A stretch of 64,000 nt of DNA. Source: Streptomyces sp. NBC_01803. Lineage in GTDB: Bacteria; Actinomycetota; Actinomycetes; Streptomycetales; Streptomycetaceae. The translations under genes were made by a program, and so were the position numbers. Shown one piece after another: positions 23,913 through 33,283 of this stretch. Below the pieces are notes generated by a model. It was given only the letters and a program-made list of their open reading frames with translations. It was not told the origin of the DNA and did no database searches. The stretch is from positions 1,302,001-1,366,000 of the forward strand of contig NZ_CP109073.1 in assembly GCF_035917415.1 (NCBI RefSeq). The letters run 5' to 3'. Numbering within the stretch: the stretch's first letter is position 1; every line of letters begins with the position of its first letter.

Positions 23913-24981
23913 ATGGCGGGGCACCCCAACGCCCCGCTGACGCCGGAAGGGCGTCGCCGACTATGTGAACGCGTGGACACCGGTCGTCCGATCGCCCACG
24001 TCGCGGCGGAAGCCGGGATCTCCCGCCGCTGCCTTGCCAAGTGGTACGCCCGCTGCGCTCGCACGGCGAGAGCGCTACTCGACCACTCCTCCCGCCCGCA
24101 CACAAGCCCGGCCCGTGCCAGCGAGTCGCTTGCCGACCTTGTTGAGGCGCTGCGGAGACAGACCAAACACGGACCCGCCCGCCTCGCCGGCGACCTTCAA
24201 CGCCTGCACGGCGTCACGATCGCGCCAGCCACCGTGCACCGCATCCTTGTCCGTCGAGGACTCAACCGGCTCCGTGACCTGGACCCGCCGAGCGGCGAGC
24301 AGTTGCGCGAGGTCGTCCGCTACGAGCACGAACGCGTCGGCGACATGGTCCACGTCGACGTCAAGAAGCTCGGACGCATCCCGGCCGGTGGCGGGTGGCG
24401 GATGCACGGCGTCGGCACCGACGCTGCCCGCGCGTCCAAACGCACCGGTCAGGGCACCCGCAACGTCGGATACACGTACCTGCACTCGGCGCTCGACGAC
24501 CACTCCCGGCTCGCCTACACCGAGGCACTGGACGACGAGAAGGCGGTCACCGCGGTCGCCTTCTGGCACCGCGCCGTCGCGTTCTTCGCCGCCCACGGCG
24601 TCACGCCTATCCGTCGCTGCCTCACCGACAACGGCTCGTGCTACCGGTCCACGACCTGGGCCCACGCCCTCGCCGCGACCGGTACGAAGCACAAGCGGAC
24701 CAGGCCCTACACCCCGCGCACGAACGGGAAGGCGGAGCGCTACAACGGGACACTCGCCCGCGAGTGGGCCTATGTCCGTGACTACATGTCCGAGCACGAA
24801 CGGCGCGTCGCCCTCACGGGCTTCGTGAACTACTACAACCACGAGCGACCTCATGCCGCTCTCGGCGGTCGACCGCCCATCAGCCGGACCGCCGGGGAGC
24901 GACTACCGGCTCGTCTTCGACCAGCCGCCCAACCCACTCATCGATATCCCGCAGCAGCTCAGCTTCGACGACTTCGTGTAA
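23913..24981 (+). pseudogene. IS481-family transposase, 3' frameshift
   Basis: Almost complete: HTH (NAPLTPEGRRRLCERVDTGR, AAEAGISRRCLAKWYARCAR), catalytic Asp in HVDVKKLGRI, TDNGSCYRSTTWA, and NGKAERYNGTLAREWAYVRD with the Glu. Near 24893 a run of four G instead of three shifts the frame; the expected ending SDYRLVFDQPPNPLIDIPQQ then LSFDDFV with TAA at 24979-24981 is read one frame over. In the unshifted frame the protein continues with an unrelated tail to 25007. The DDE core is intact, so some activity is conceivable. Confidence 0.75.
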
Positions 24982-25358
24982 CCAACCTCCCAAGACACCA
25001 CACCTAGCGGAGCCACCCGACGCCCGCCAGGGTGAGCCGGCCCCACCAGACAGGCCGGGGGGTGGGGCGGCGGACGGCAGGCGGCGAGAACCCAGCGAAG
25101 AGCGTGAGTGGATGACTACACTTCGTTCGGTGCTCGCTTGCTCGGTCTGTGTGAGCGCTCCGCAGCGTGGAGTTGGGGTGATGTGGGCGCCCCCATGGCG
25201 GGAGGTGCGGGGCCTCGCGTACTAGGCGCGCCCGCCTTCCGGCCAGCCCGCCGGGGGCGGGGTGATGAGGTGTTCTGCGGGCTGGGTACGGCTCTTGCCC
25301 GCGTCTGAGGCGGCAAGGGGGATGTTTTCCGGACGCGATTGAGGAAGGGATTCGTCCC
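24982..25358. other. Leader/promoter region of the FxLD lanthipeptide cluster
   Basis: About 375 bp with no convincing gene. The left part up to about 25015 is the end of the IS481 element. The remainder is the only sizeable gap before the cluster, so it should hold the cluster promoter; I cannot pick out hexamers with confidence. A GAGGAAGGG ribosome binding site precedes the GTG at 25359. Confidence 0.45.
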
Positions 25359-26642
25359 GTGGGCAAAACGATCGTTGATGAGGAACGCGCCGCGTTCCTC
25401 CGTGAGAGGGTCCTTGAGGCTCTGATCGCCAGCGGGGACATCGTCTCCGAGCGGGTCGGGTCTGTGATGCGCCGGGTGCCACGGCATCTGTTTGTGCCGG
25501 ATGTGGCCTTGGATGACGCCTACGCCACCTTCAAAGCGGTGGTGACGAAGAGGAATGGGCAGGGAGTGGCCGTCAGTTCGGTGTCCGCGCCGCAGATTCA
25601 GGCGATGATGCTGGAGCAGGCCGGGATCGAGCCGGGGATGCGGGTTCTGGAGGTGGGGTCCGGCGGCCTGAACGCCGCGTATCTGGCCGAGCTGGTCGGG
25701 GACTCGGGGGAGGTCACCACCGTCGACATCGATCCGGAGGTCACAGCTCGCGCCGAGCGGCTGCTGGCAGAGACCGGCTTCGGGCAGCGTGTGCGGGTTG
25801 TGCTGGCTGACGCCGGGGAGGGCGTGCCGGAGTATGCCCCGTACGACAGGATTCTGATCACGGCGGGAGCCGGGGACATCCCGCCGGCGTGGGTCGCGCA
25901 ACTGACCGGGTCCGGCCGGCTGGTGGTGCCGCTGCGGGTCAAGGGACTGACCCGGTCGATCGGTTTCCAGCGGGTCGGCGGCCACCTCGTGAGCACTTCG
26001 GCACGTGTGTGCGGCTTCGTCCCGATGCAGGGGGCCGAGACGCACCAGGAGCCGCCGCAGGTGGTGAACAGCACCGGCGCGATCACCCTGGAGTTCGATG
26101 ACGGGACGCCTCCCGGCCCGGGTGTGCTGGACGAGGCGCTGCGCACCCCTCGGACGGAGGTGTGGACGGGGGTAGCGGTCGGGCGCCAGGAACTCATCGA
26201 CACCCTGCGGCTGTACCTGACCACGGTGCTGGACGGCTTCTGCTTCATGTCCGTCGAGCCCGGCCGGGACACCGGGCTGGTTGCCCCGCGGAACAAGCGG
26301 TCCTCCGTCGCGGCGATGGAAGGGAAGGACTTCGTCTACGTCACCACGCGCCTGACCCCGGATGAGACGGAGGTCGAGTACGGAGTCCACGCCTTCGGCC
26401 CCGGTGGTCCCGCCCTCGCCGAAACAGTGGCTGACCATGTGCGCACCTGGGCAGAGAACCACCGTGGCGGGCCCGGCCCGCACATCGCCGTCTACCCGGC
26501 CGGCACTCCCGACGATCGGCTGTCCGGTCAGCGGGTCATCGACAAGAAGCACTGCCGGGTCACGCTCTCCTGGTCCCCGGCCGCGAGCGCCATCGGGGAC
26601 CAGGGCATCCTGCACCACCCCACTGAGGAAGGTAAGGAGTGA
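25359..26642 (+). CDS. FxLD-system methyltransferase (PIMT-like)
   Basis: 427 aa. The first 220 residues are homologous to protein-L-isoaspartate O-methyltransferase: SVSAPQIQAMMLEQAGIEPG (substrate/SAM entry), MRVLEVGSGGLNAAYLAELV (motif I), VTTVDIDPEVTARAERLLAE, YDRILITAGAGDIPPAWVAQ and a GRLVVPLRV strand. The C-terminal 200 residues are the extension found in methyltransferases of FxLD lanthipeptide clusters. In related systems PIMT-like enzymes methylate an Asp of the modified peptide and lead to aspartimide or isoaspartate; that is the expected reaction here. Its stop overlaps a possible GTG start of the precursor gene (GTGA), so translation is coupled. Confidence 0.85.
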   Translation: MGKTIVDEERAAFLRERVLEALIASGDIVSERVGSVMRRVPRHLFVPDVALDDAYATFKAVVTKRNGQGVAVSSVSAPQIQAMMLEQAGIEPGMRVLEVGSGGLNAAYLAELVGDSGEVTTVDIDPEVTARAERLLAETGFGQRVRVVLADAGEGVPEYAPYDRILITAGAGDIPPAWVAQLTGSGRLVVPLRVKGLTRSIGFQRVGGHLVSTSARVCGFVPMQGAETHQEPPQVVNSTGAITLEFDDGTPPGPGVLDEALRTPRTEVWTGVAVGRQELIDTLRLYLTTVLDGFCFMSVEPGRDTGLVAPRNKRSSVAAMEGKDFVYVTTRLTPDETEVEYGVHAFGPGGPALAETVADHVRTWAENHRGGPGPHIAVYPAGTPDDRLSGQRVIDKKHCRVTLSWSPAASAIGDQGILHHPTEEGKE

Positions 26643-26647
26643 TCGAG

Positions 26648-26857
26648 ATGGCGGATCTCCGCGTCTCGGACAGCGCCACCGTGCTGGCCGAACCGCCGGA
26701 CACGGGCGAGGTCGATGACGAGTTCACGCTGGACGTGCGTGTCGTGGTGTCCACCCGGCTCAGCACGAAGTCGGATTGCGCCACCGACGACGGCTGTGGC
26801 CCGACCTGCGAGGACGGCGCCAGCGCCTGCGACTCGTTCATTGACGACCCTGCCTGA
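26648..26857 (+). CDS. FxLD lanthipeptide precursor
   Basis: 69 aa from ATG 26648, spaced 8 nt from AGGAG (a GTG at 26639 would be too close). Leader: residues 1-34, acidic, with the family motif FTLD at 26-29 in EFTLDVRVVV, recognised by LanB. Core: from about S35, rich in Ser/Thr with Cys at 44, 50, 54 and 61 (CATDDGC, GPTCEDGASAC, DSF), so up to four thioether rings. Asp-Gly pairs at 48-49 and 56-57 are candidate sites for the PIMT-like enzyme. Ring pattern cannot be read from sequence. Confidence 0.88.
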   Translation: MADLRVSDSATVLAEPPDTGEVDDEFTLDVRVVVSTRLSTKSDCATDDGCGPTCEDGASACDSFIDDPA

Positions 26858-26914
26858 ACGGCTCCGGAGGATGGTCCGGGCCTGTCCCTTGAGCTGACTG
26901 CTCCGTGGTGTCCG

Positions 26915-26951
26915 CTGGTGGTGTGCCGGCACGGGCCCGGCACACCACCAG
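26915..26951 (+). promoter_or_regulatory. Strong hairpin between precursor and LanB genes
   Basis: A 15-bp perfect stem (26915-26929 with 26937-26951, arm CTGGTGGTGTGCCGG) and 7-nt loop, without a T run. Placed 57 bases after the precursor stop and 41 before lanB, it could stabilise the precursor mRNA end or attenuate transcription so that precursor is made in excess over enzymes. Confidence 0.65.
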
Positions 26952-26992
26952 CCGCCGGGCCTCAGGGGGATCGATGATCGAGGGAGGCAACC

Positions 26993-29900
26993 GTGGCAGC
27001 ACAACCACCTGTCCACTACCGATGGCGGGGAGGTGCTCTGCTACGCGCCACCACGGCTCCCGGCGGCGTAGCTGTGCCTTTCGACCTTGACCTGGCCGGC
27101 CCGGGCGGGCCTGCGCGGGGACGGGCCTGGCTGACTGCGCTGTGGCAGCGCGCGGAGATCCGGGAGGCACTGGGCGCCGCGAGCCCGGTGTTGTGCCGTC
27201 AGATCGAGGAGATCGCGGCCGGGAAGCAACCGGATGCCCGGCGGGTACGCAAGAGCGTGCTCTCCCTTGTCTCCTACCTGCTGCGCTGGCAGGGCCGCCC
27301 GACGCCCTTCGGCCTGTTCGCCGGGGTCGCTCCTGTGTCGCTGGGGCAGGCGCCGCGCGTGGCATGGGGCGGGGACCACCGCACGGTAGTGCGGGCGGAC
27401 GCGGCCTGGCTCGCTGACATAATCGCCCGGCTCCACCGGTGCCGCCCGCTGCTGGAACATCTTGCCGTGGTCGCCAGCAACGCCGGGCAGGTGAGGGGCG
27501 GCCGGTACGTGGTGCCGGGGGCGGCGAGCGACGTGCACGGCCATCAACTGGCGCCGCTGGAGGTGTCGGTGCGCTACACCCGGCCGGTCGCCGCCGCGCT
27601 GGACGCGGCCCGGAGCCCCATCCCATACCGCGAACTGCGCGCGCTCCTGGCCGACCGGTTCCCCGCCGCCGGCCCAGAGAAGGTCGATACCTTGCTCGGC
27701 GACCTCGTCGACCAGCACGTCCTCATCTCAAGCCTGCGGCCGCCCATGACCGGCATGGACGCCCTCGGCCACGTGTGCACCGCTCTCGAGGCCGCCGATG
27801 CCCGCTCGATCCCCGGGGTCGCGGACCTGGCCGGCCAGCTGTATGCGATACGGGACGAACTCGCCGAACGCCCGGCCGCACGGTGGTCCGGCACAGCCGG
27901 ACTCGTCAAACGGATGAGAGCGCTCAGCAACGCGGCACCGGTGCCGCTGGTCGCCGACACCACCGTCGACTGCGACGTCCAGCTTCCGGAATTCGTGGCC
28001 CGGGAAGCGGAGAGAGCCGTCGGCGTCCTGTCACGGCTGTCCCCGTACCCGGTCGGGTATCCCCAGTGGCGTGACTACCACGGCCGGTTCCGGGCCCGCT
28101 ACGGGGCCGGTGCAGTCGTGCCCGTGCGGGACTTGGTGGCCGATAGCGGGCTCGGCCTGCCGGCCGGCTACCTGGACTCCGCCTGGCAGCGCGCTCCCCA
28201 GCAGCTGACCGAGCGCGACGGGACGCTCCTCGCCCTGGTGCAGCAAGCGATGCTGGACGACCGCGAGGAGATCGTCCTGACCGAGCGGCTGGTCTGCGCA
28301 CTCGCCGCTGGCCAGGACGCGGAGCCTCTTCCCGTCCCGCGGGCCGAGGTGGCGGCCGAGATCCACGCCCCGTCCCTGGATGCCCTGGCCCGCGGCGCGT
28401 TCCGCCTGGTCATCGCTGGCACACCCCGGCCCGGCAGCAGCATGGCCGGCCGGTTCGCGCACCTGCTCCCTGCGCAGGAGCAGGCCCGGCTCGCCGAGAC
28501 CTACCGGGCGGCCGACCCCGAGGCGACCGCCGCCCAGCTATCGTTCGCCCCCCGCCGCAGGCGCAGCGAGAACATCGCCCGCACCCCGCAACTGCTGCCT
28601 CACGTGATCGCCCTGGCCGAGCACCGCGCACCGCACCCAGGCGACATCCCCCTGGCGGACCTCGCGGTCATCGCCGACGAGCGCCACTTCCACCTCGTGC
28701 GGCTCTCGACCGGCCGGCGCGTCGAACCCCGCGTCCTTCACGCGCTGGAAGCCGGCGTCCAGACACCGCCGCTCGCCCGCTTCCTCGCGGAGATCACCAC
28801 CGCCCGGTGCGCGGTGTACAAGTCGTTCGACTTCGGTGCCGCCACCCACCTGCCCTACCTGCCCCGGGTGCGCTACCAGCGCACCATCCTGGCTGCGGCC
28901 CGATGGCTGCTCACCGCCGCAGAACTACCCCACCCCCGGGCGGAGATGCCCGCGTGGGAGGCCGCCTTCGAGGCGTGGCGGACCACCCGGCGTGTCCCCG
29001 ACCACGTCAGCCTCACCGAGCACGGCCAACGGCTCCCCCTGGACCTCACCCACCCCGTTCACCGGCTCCTGCTGCGCACCCGCCTGAACAGCACGCAACG
29101 CCTCGAACTGCGCGAAGCCCCCACCCCGAAGGACGTGGGATGGCTGGGGCGCGCCCACGAGGTTCTCCTCCCTCTCACCCTGGCCGCACCCGCCCGCAGC
29201 GGCCCCGCGCCCGCACCGATACCGCCGCAGGCCGTCCAGGCTGATGCCGGGCATCTGCCGGGCCGCTCCCCCATCCTCCACGCGCACCTTCACGGCCACC
29301 CGGCACGTTTCGACGAGATCCTCACCGATCACCTGCCGCGCCTGATCAGCGACTTCGACCAGCCACCGCGCTGGTGGTTCGGCCGCCGCCGCGCGCTGCC
29401 ACGCCCCGACGCCGACCAGCATCTGGCCCTGTCGATTCGCCTGCCCGAGCCCAGCGCGTACGGCCCGGCCGCCGAACTCCTGCACACCTGGACGAGGCAC
29501 CTGCGCGGCCAGGGACTGGCCGCGCACGCCACGCTGGCCACCTACCAGCCGCAGCCGGGGCGCTACGGCCACGGGCCGACGATGGACGCCGCGCAGGCGG
29601 TGTTCGCCGCGGACTCCGCGGCGGCGCTCACCCAGATCCGCATGGCCGCCCTGGGCCAGGTGCACCCACAGGCCCTGGCCGCGGCCAGCCTGATCGACCT
29701 GGCCGGCAGCTTCACCGAGGCCGTGGACGACGGCCTCACCTGGCTGGTCGAGCACCTGCCGCAGCAGCACGGACCGCTGGATCGGACGCTGCGCGACCAG
29801 GCCCTCCGGCTTGCCGACCCGCACGGCGCGTGGGCGGCGCTGCGCGCCGAGCCGGGAGGGATGAACGTGGTCCGGGCCTGGCGGGTGCGGGCTGCGGCCC

Positions 29901-30073
29901 TCACGGTCTACCGCGAGCACCTGGCCGCCCAGCGCGACCCCCTGCCCGTCCTGAAAGGGCTCATTCACCTGCACCACGTGCGCGCCCTGGGCATCGACCA
30001 GGACCTCGAAAGGATCACCGGCCGCCTTGCCCGCGCCTGCGCACTCCGCGAGATCACCCGGAGCCGCGCATGA
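26993..30073 (+). CDS. Lanthipeptide dehydratase LanB (FxLD type)
   Basis: 1026 aa from GTG 26993 with GGGAGG upstream. The N-terminal ~650 residues form the glutamylation domain (Lant_dehydr_N): start region HYRWRGGALLRATTAP, AIRDELAERPAARW-type helices, RVRYQRTILAAARWL near residue 625. The C-terminal part from about residue 755 (LHAHLHGHPARFDEILTDHL, WWFGRRRALPRPDADQHLAL, ASLIDLAGSFTEAVDDGLTW) is the SpaB_C/elimination domain. It uses glutamyl-tRNA to dehydrate Ser/Thr of the core. Its stop overlaps lanC (ATGA). No interruption seen. Confidence 0.9.
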   Translation: MAAQPPVHYRWRGGALLRATTAPGGVAVPFDLDLAGPGGPARGRAWLTALWQRAEIREALGAASPVLCRQIEEIAAGKQPDARRVRKSVLSLVSYLLRWQGRPTPFGLFAGVAPVSLGQAPRVAWGGDHRTVVRADAAWLADIIARLHRCRPLLEHLAVVASNAGQVRGGRYVVPGAASDVHGHQLAPLEVSVRYTRPVAAALDAARSPIPYRELRALLADRFPAAGPEKVDTLLGDLVDQHVLISSLRPPMTGMDALGHVCTALEAADARSIPGVADLAGQLYAIRDELAERPAARWSGTAGLVKRMRALSNAAPVPLVADTTVDCDVQLPEFVAREAERAVGVLSRLSPYPVGYPQWRDYHGRFRARYGAGAVVPVRDLVADSGLGLPAGYLDSAWQRAPQQLTERDGTLLALVQQAMLDDREEIVLTERLVCALAAGQDAEPLPVPRAEVAAEIHAPSLDALARGAFRLVIAGTPRPGSSMAGRFAHLLPAQEQARLAETYRAADPEATAAQLSFAPRRRRSENIARTPQLLPHVIALAEHRAPHPGDIPLADLAVIADERHFHLVRLSTGRRVEPRVLHALEAGVQTPPLARFLAEITTARCAVYKSFDFGAATHLPYLPRVRYQRTILAAARWLLTAAELPHPRAEMPAWEAAFEAWRTTRRVPDHVSLTEHGQRLPLDLTHPVHRLLLRTRLNSTQRLELREAPTPKDVGWLGRAHEVLLPLTLAAPARSGPAPAPIPPQAVQADAGHLPGRSPILHAHLHGHPARFDEILTDHLPRLISDFDQPPRWWFGRRRALPRPDADQHLALSIRLPEPSAYGPAAELLHTWTRHLRGQGLAAHATLATYQPQPGRYGHGPTMDAAQAVFAADSAAALTQIRMAALGQVHPQALAAASLIDLAGSFTEAVDDGLTWLVEHLPQQHGPLDRTLRDQALRLADPHGAWAALRAEPGGMNVVRAWRVRAAALTVYREHLAAQRDPLPVLKGLIHLHHVRALGIDQDLERITGRLARACALREITRSRA

Positions 30074-31305
30074 CCGCCCCGCTCCCCACCGGGCCCGCGC
30101 AGGTAGCCGGCCACCTCGCCGCGCACCTGGCCACCCCCGGGCCCCCCGCCCCGCAGGAGGCCCAGGAGGCGCAGTCCCTGAGCCGGGGCGCCGCCGGGAT
30201 CGCCCTGCTCCACATCGAACGCGCCCACACCGGCCACGGGACCTGGAGGCAGGCCCACACCTGGATCACCGCCGCGACAGCCAGCGAGGTCAGCGCCGCC
30301 GACACCGCCGGGCTGTACTCCGGTGCGCCCGCGATCGCCTTCATGCTGCAAGCCGCCCACGCCAGCTCCTCCCGCCGGTACACCGCCGCCCTCGCCACGG
30401 TCGACACACACGTCGCCGCTCTCGCCCACCGCCGCGTTGATGCCGCCATGACCCGCATCCAACAAGGCGCCCTCCCCAGCTTCCTGGAGTACGACATCTT
30501 CTCCGGCCTGACCGGCATCGGCGCCCATCTCCTGCGCCGGGACCCGGGCGGCAGCGCCCTGGAACGCACCCTGCGCTACCTCGCCGCCCTCACCCGGCCC
30601 CTGCCGGGCGACGGCCGGTCCCTGCCGGGCTGGTGGGTCGGCCACGACCCGCGCACCCGAACCTCCGCCCGCTACCCCGGCGGCCACAGCAACCACGGCG
30701 CCGCGCACGGCATCACCGGTCCCCTCCTGCTGCTGAGCCAGGCCGCCCGGCGCGGCATCACCATCGACGGCTACCTGGACGCCATCGACACCATCGCCAC
30801 CTGGCTCGACACCTGGAAACAGGACAGCGACGCCGGGCCCTGGTGGCCCGAAACCGTCACCCTGAACGACCTGCGCGCCGGCCGGCCCACGCAACCGGGT
30901 CCCGCCCGCCCAAGCTGGTGCTACGGCACCCCCGGCATCACCCGCGCCCTCCAGCTCGCCGCCCTCGCCACCGGCGACACCGCACGCCAGCGCGCCGCCG
31001 AACAGGCCCTGGCCGCCTGCCTGTCCGACCCCGCGCAGCTCGCCCGGCTCACCGACACCGGCCTGTGCCACGGCGGAGCCGGGGTCTACCAGACCGCCTG
31101 GCGCGCCGCACAGGACGCCATCACCCCGGAGCTGGACGCGGTCCTGCCCCACCTGGCCGACGCCCTCGCCCGCCACACCCGGCCGCAGCCGGGCCACGGC
31201 CCCGGATTCCTGGGCGGCATCGCCGGCACGGCCCTCGCCCTGACCACCGCCGCGCGCAACGCGGCGCCGGCCTCCGGATGGGACGCATGCCTGCTGATCG
31301 ACTGA
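30070..31305 (+). CDS. Lanthionine synthetase C-like cyclase (LanC)
   Basis: 411 aa. Zinc site complete: Cys284 in SWCYGTPG, Cys333-His334 in GLCHGGAGV. Other LanC landmarks: LSRGAAGIALLHIERAHTGH, YDIFSGLTGIGAHLLRRDPG, SNHGAAHGITGPLLLLSQAA and a C-terminal GFLGGIAGTALALTTAA. It forms thioether rings by adding Cys thiols to dehydrated residues of the precursor. Start ATG overlaps the lanB stop by four bases; the next gene starts inside its last codons. Confidence 0.92.
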   Translation: MTAPLPTGPAQVAGHLAAHLATPGPPAPQEAQEAQSLSRGAAGIALLHIERAHTGHGTWRQAHTWITAATASEVSAADTAGLYSGAPAIAFMLQAAHASSSRRYTAALATVDTHVAALAHRRVDAAMTRIQQGALPSFLEYDIFSGLTGIGAHLLRRDPGGSALERTLRYLAALTRPLPGDGRSLPGWWVGHDPRTRTSARYPGGHSNHGAAHGITGPLLLLSQAARRGITIDGYLDAIDTIATWLDTWKQDSDAGPWWPETVTLNDLRAGRPTQPGPARPSWCYGTPGITRALQLAALATGDTARQRAAEQALAACLSDPAQLARLTDTGLCHGGAGVYQTAWRAAQDAITPELDAVLPHLADALARHTRPQPGHGPGFLGGIAGTALALTTAARNAAPASGWDACLLID

Positions 31306-32309
31306 ACCCCACCCGGAACGGACGCCACAACAGCAACACCACCCCGACGGAAACCGAGCAGGCCATCCTCGACGTCCTGACCGGAACACCGCTCGACGAC
31401 GCCGCCGCACGCGCCCGCATGGAGCCGACCGACCTGGACGCCGCCGCACGGATCTACCAGCACGCCGGCCGCCGCGCCCTCCAGCAGGCCACCGACCCCA
31501 CCTGGTGGCAGATCTACCTCCAGTTCACCGACTGGGACAGCGCCGAGCAGACCGCCGCCGAGCACCTCGCCCCGCTCCTGAACGATGCCGGGACCGGCGG
31601 CCCCATCAGCGCCTGGTGGTTCATCCGCAAACGCCCCTGCTGGCGCCTGCGCATACGCCTGAACCCCCGCAGCCACGCCACCACCCGCGTCAGCACCGCC
31701 CTGGACCGCCTCACCGCAGCCGGCCGGATCCAACGCTGGTGGACCGGGATTTACGAACCCGAAACCCCCGCCTTCGGCGGCCCTGACGGCATGACATGCG
31801 CCCACGAACTCTTCCACGCCGACAGCCGAGCCATCCTCGCCCTGCACCACCACACCAACCCGCTCGGCCGCCGCGAACTCTCCGTCCTGCTGTGCACCGT
31901 CCTGATGCGCGCCGCCAGCCTGGAATGGTACGAAATGGGCGACACATGGCACCAGGTCACCGCCGAACGTCCCCTTCCCCCTGATATCCCGCCGCACCGA
32001 CTCCAGGGCATGGCCCAGGACCTGCGCCAGCTCCTGCGTGCCGACACCACCCCGGACGGACCCATGCTCGGCCCCGCCGACCCCATAGGCTTCGCCGCCC
32101 CATGGGCCGCCGCCTTCCGCCAGGCAGGCCACACCCTCGGGGCAGCAGCACGGAACGGGTCACTGGACCGCGGCCTGCGCCAGATCCTCGCCTACCACGT
32201 GATCTTCCACTGGAACCGCCTCGGACTGCCCGCCCGCACCCAGAGCATCCTCGCCCGAGCAGCGCGGGACGCCATCATGGTCTCACCCAGCGACCCGCCC
32301 CTCATCTGA
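31287..32309 (+). CDS. Thiopeptide-type bacteriocin biosynthesis protein (SpaB_C-like)
   Basis: 340 aa from ATG 31287, overlapping lanC by 19 bp (ATG 31278 also possible). The N-terminal 60 residues are an added helical region (LDVLTGTPLDDAAARARMEP). The rest is the TIGR03891-type domain: WWQIYLQFTDWDSAEQTAAE, AWWFIRKRPCWRLRIRLNP, TCAHELFHADSRAILALHHH and LAYHVIFHWNRLGLPARTQS. Such proteins are related to the elimination domain of LanB and are a constant member of FxLD clusters; exact role unclear, perhaps a second elimination or scaffold. Last gene of the operon. Confidence 0.85.
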   Translation: MPADRLNPTRNGRHNSNTTPTETEQAILDVLTGTPLDDAAARARMEPTDLDAAARIYQHAGRRALQQATDPTWWQIYLQFTDWDSAEQTAAEHLAPLLNDAGTGGPISAWWFIRKRPCWRLRIRLNPRSHATTRVSTALDRLTAAGRIQRWWTGIYEPETPAFGGPDGMTCAHELFHADSRAILALHHHTNPLGRRELSVLLCTVLMRAASLEWYEMGDTWHQVTAERPLPPDIPPHRLQGMAQDLRQLLRADTTPDGPMLGPADPIGFAAPWAAAFRQAGHTLGAAARNGSLDRGLRQILAYHVIFHWNRLGLPARTQSILARAARDAIMVSPSDPPLI

Positions 32310-32455
32310 GCAGACGCGCCCGAGTCTGTTGCCGCCCCCACCGACACGCACCGTGTCGGTTGGCCGACTGCAACCCGCCCCCCTGCAGCCCGGCACCCCC
32401 TCTGGTGTCCCGGGCGGCGTGCGGGGGTCGGCGGCGTGCCGCCGTTGGGTGCGGG

Positions 32456-33283
32456 TCAGGCGGTGATGCCGGTGCGTACCAGCCACGCGGGCGGGTCGAA
32501 CAGTTCCGCGGTGGTGGGGGTGCGCGTCAGGTCGTTCCACACACCGTTCACCGCTCCGGGCGCCACCTGTTCGACGTGGGTGACGAAGGCCGCGCCGATC
32601 TCGTGGGGCTGCTGGCTCGTGGGGGTGTCGCCGTCCGGCACGGGGCCTGGCTGCGCGGCGGTAAGGCGGCGGTAGCGCCTGGAGGTACGGCCGCCCGTGG
32701 CGGTGATGCCCCGCTCGGCGAGGATCGTGCGGGCCGCCCACAGGCCCTGCCCGACCATCACGATCATCAGGGCCTGGGCGTCGATGTCGCGGCGCTGCTC
32801 GGGCATGAGGGTACCGGCCAGTACCGCGAGCCTGGGCTGGGTGTGCACCTGGGCGACGGTGGTGAGCTGGTGGGCGACCATCACGTTCAGCCAGGGGCCG
32901 AGGAGTCCGGCATGCCGGGCGGCCCGGGGCATGAACAGCACCTCCGGCGTCCCGCTCGCGTCGGTGATGGTCTCGGCCCCGATCAGCAGCCAGCCCGAGC
33001 GGCGCAGATGCCGGTCACGGTCGCGCTGTTCCTGGCGCGCGGCGTCGATCCAGCGCTGCCACGGGTTGAGGTCGTTGATGTCCTGCTGGAGGACGCGGGC
33101 GAAGTGGTCGCCGGAGGCGCGCCGGTAGCCGCGAGGGGTGACGAGGCGGATGCGGGGGCGGTCGGGCAGGGCCAGGCCGGTGACGGCTTGGACCCGGGGC
33201 GCGGTCTCGGCGGCGATCTGCTCGATCACCGTGGCGGTGGTGCGGTAGCGGAATCCGGCCTCGTGCCGGACGTCGTACTTCAC
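32456..33283 (-). CDS. Degenerate zincin-like protein
   Basis: 275 aa from GTG 33283. The C-terminal phrase GAAFVTHVEQVAPGAVNGVW and RTPTTAELFDPPAWLVR fits the zincin_2/DUF2342 metalloprotease-like family, and the region NVMVAHQLTTVAQVHTQPRL aligns with its active-site helix. But the expected HExxH is HQLTT, so catalytic Glu and second His are absent and protease activity is doubtful. Convergent with the lanthipeptide cluster, only 146 bp from it. Its GTG overlaps the stop of the upstream HTH gene. Could bind rather than cut a peptide. Confidence 0.5.
   Translation of the reverse strand: MKYDVRHEAGFRYRTTATVIEQIAAETAPRVQAVTGLALPDRPRIRLVTPRGYRRASGDHFARVLQQDINDLNPWQRWIDAARQEQRDRDRHLRRSGWLLIGAETITDASGTPEVLFMPRAARHAGLLGPWLNVMVAHQLTTVAQVHTQPRLAVLAGTLMPEQRRDIDAQALMIVMVGQGLWAARTILAERGITATGGRTSRRYRRLTAAQPGPVPDGDTPTSQQPHEIGAAFVTHVEQVAPGAVNGVWNDLTRTPTTAELFDPPAWLVRTGITA

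Noticed and set aside
29374..30070. Long upstream extension of the LanC frame
   Set aside because: Overlaps lanB and is low complexity; LanC similarity and the ATGA overlap set the start at 30070.
32456..33283. Active leader peptidase for the lanthipeptide
   Set aside because: HQLTT in place of HExxH; without the catalytic Glu I do not call it a protease.
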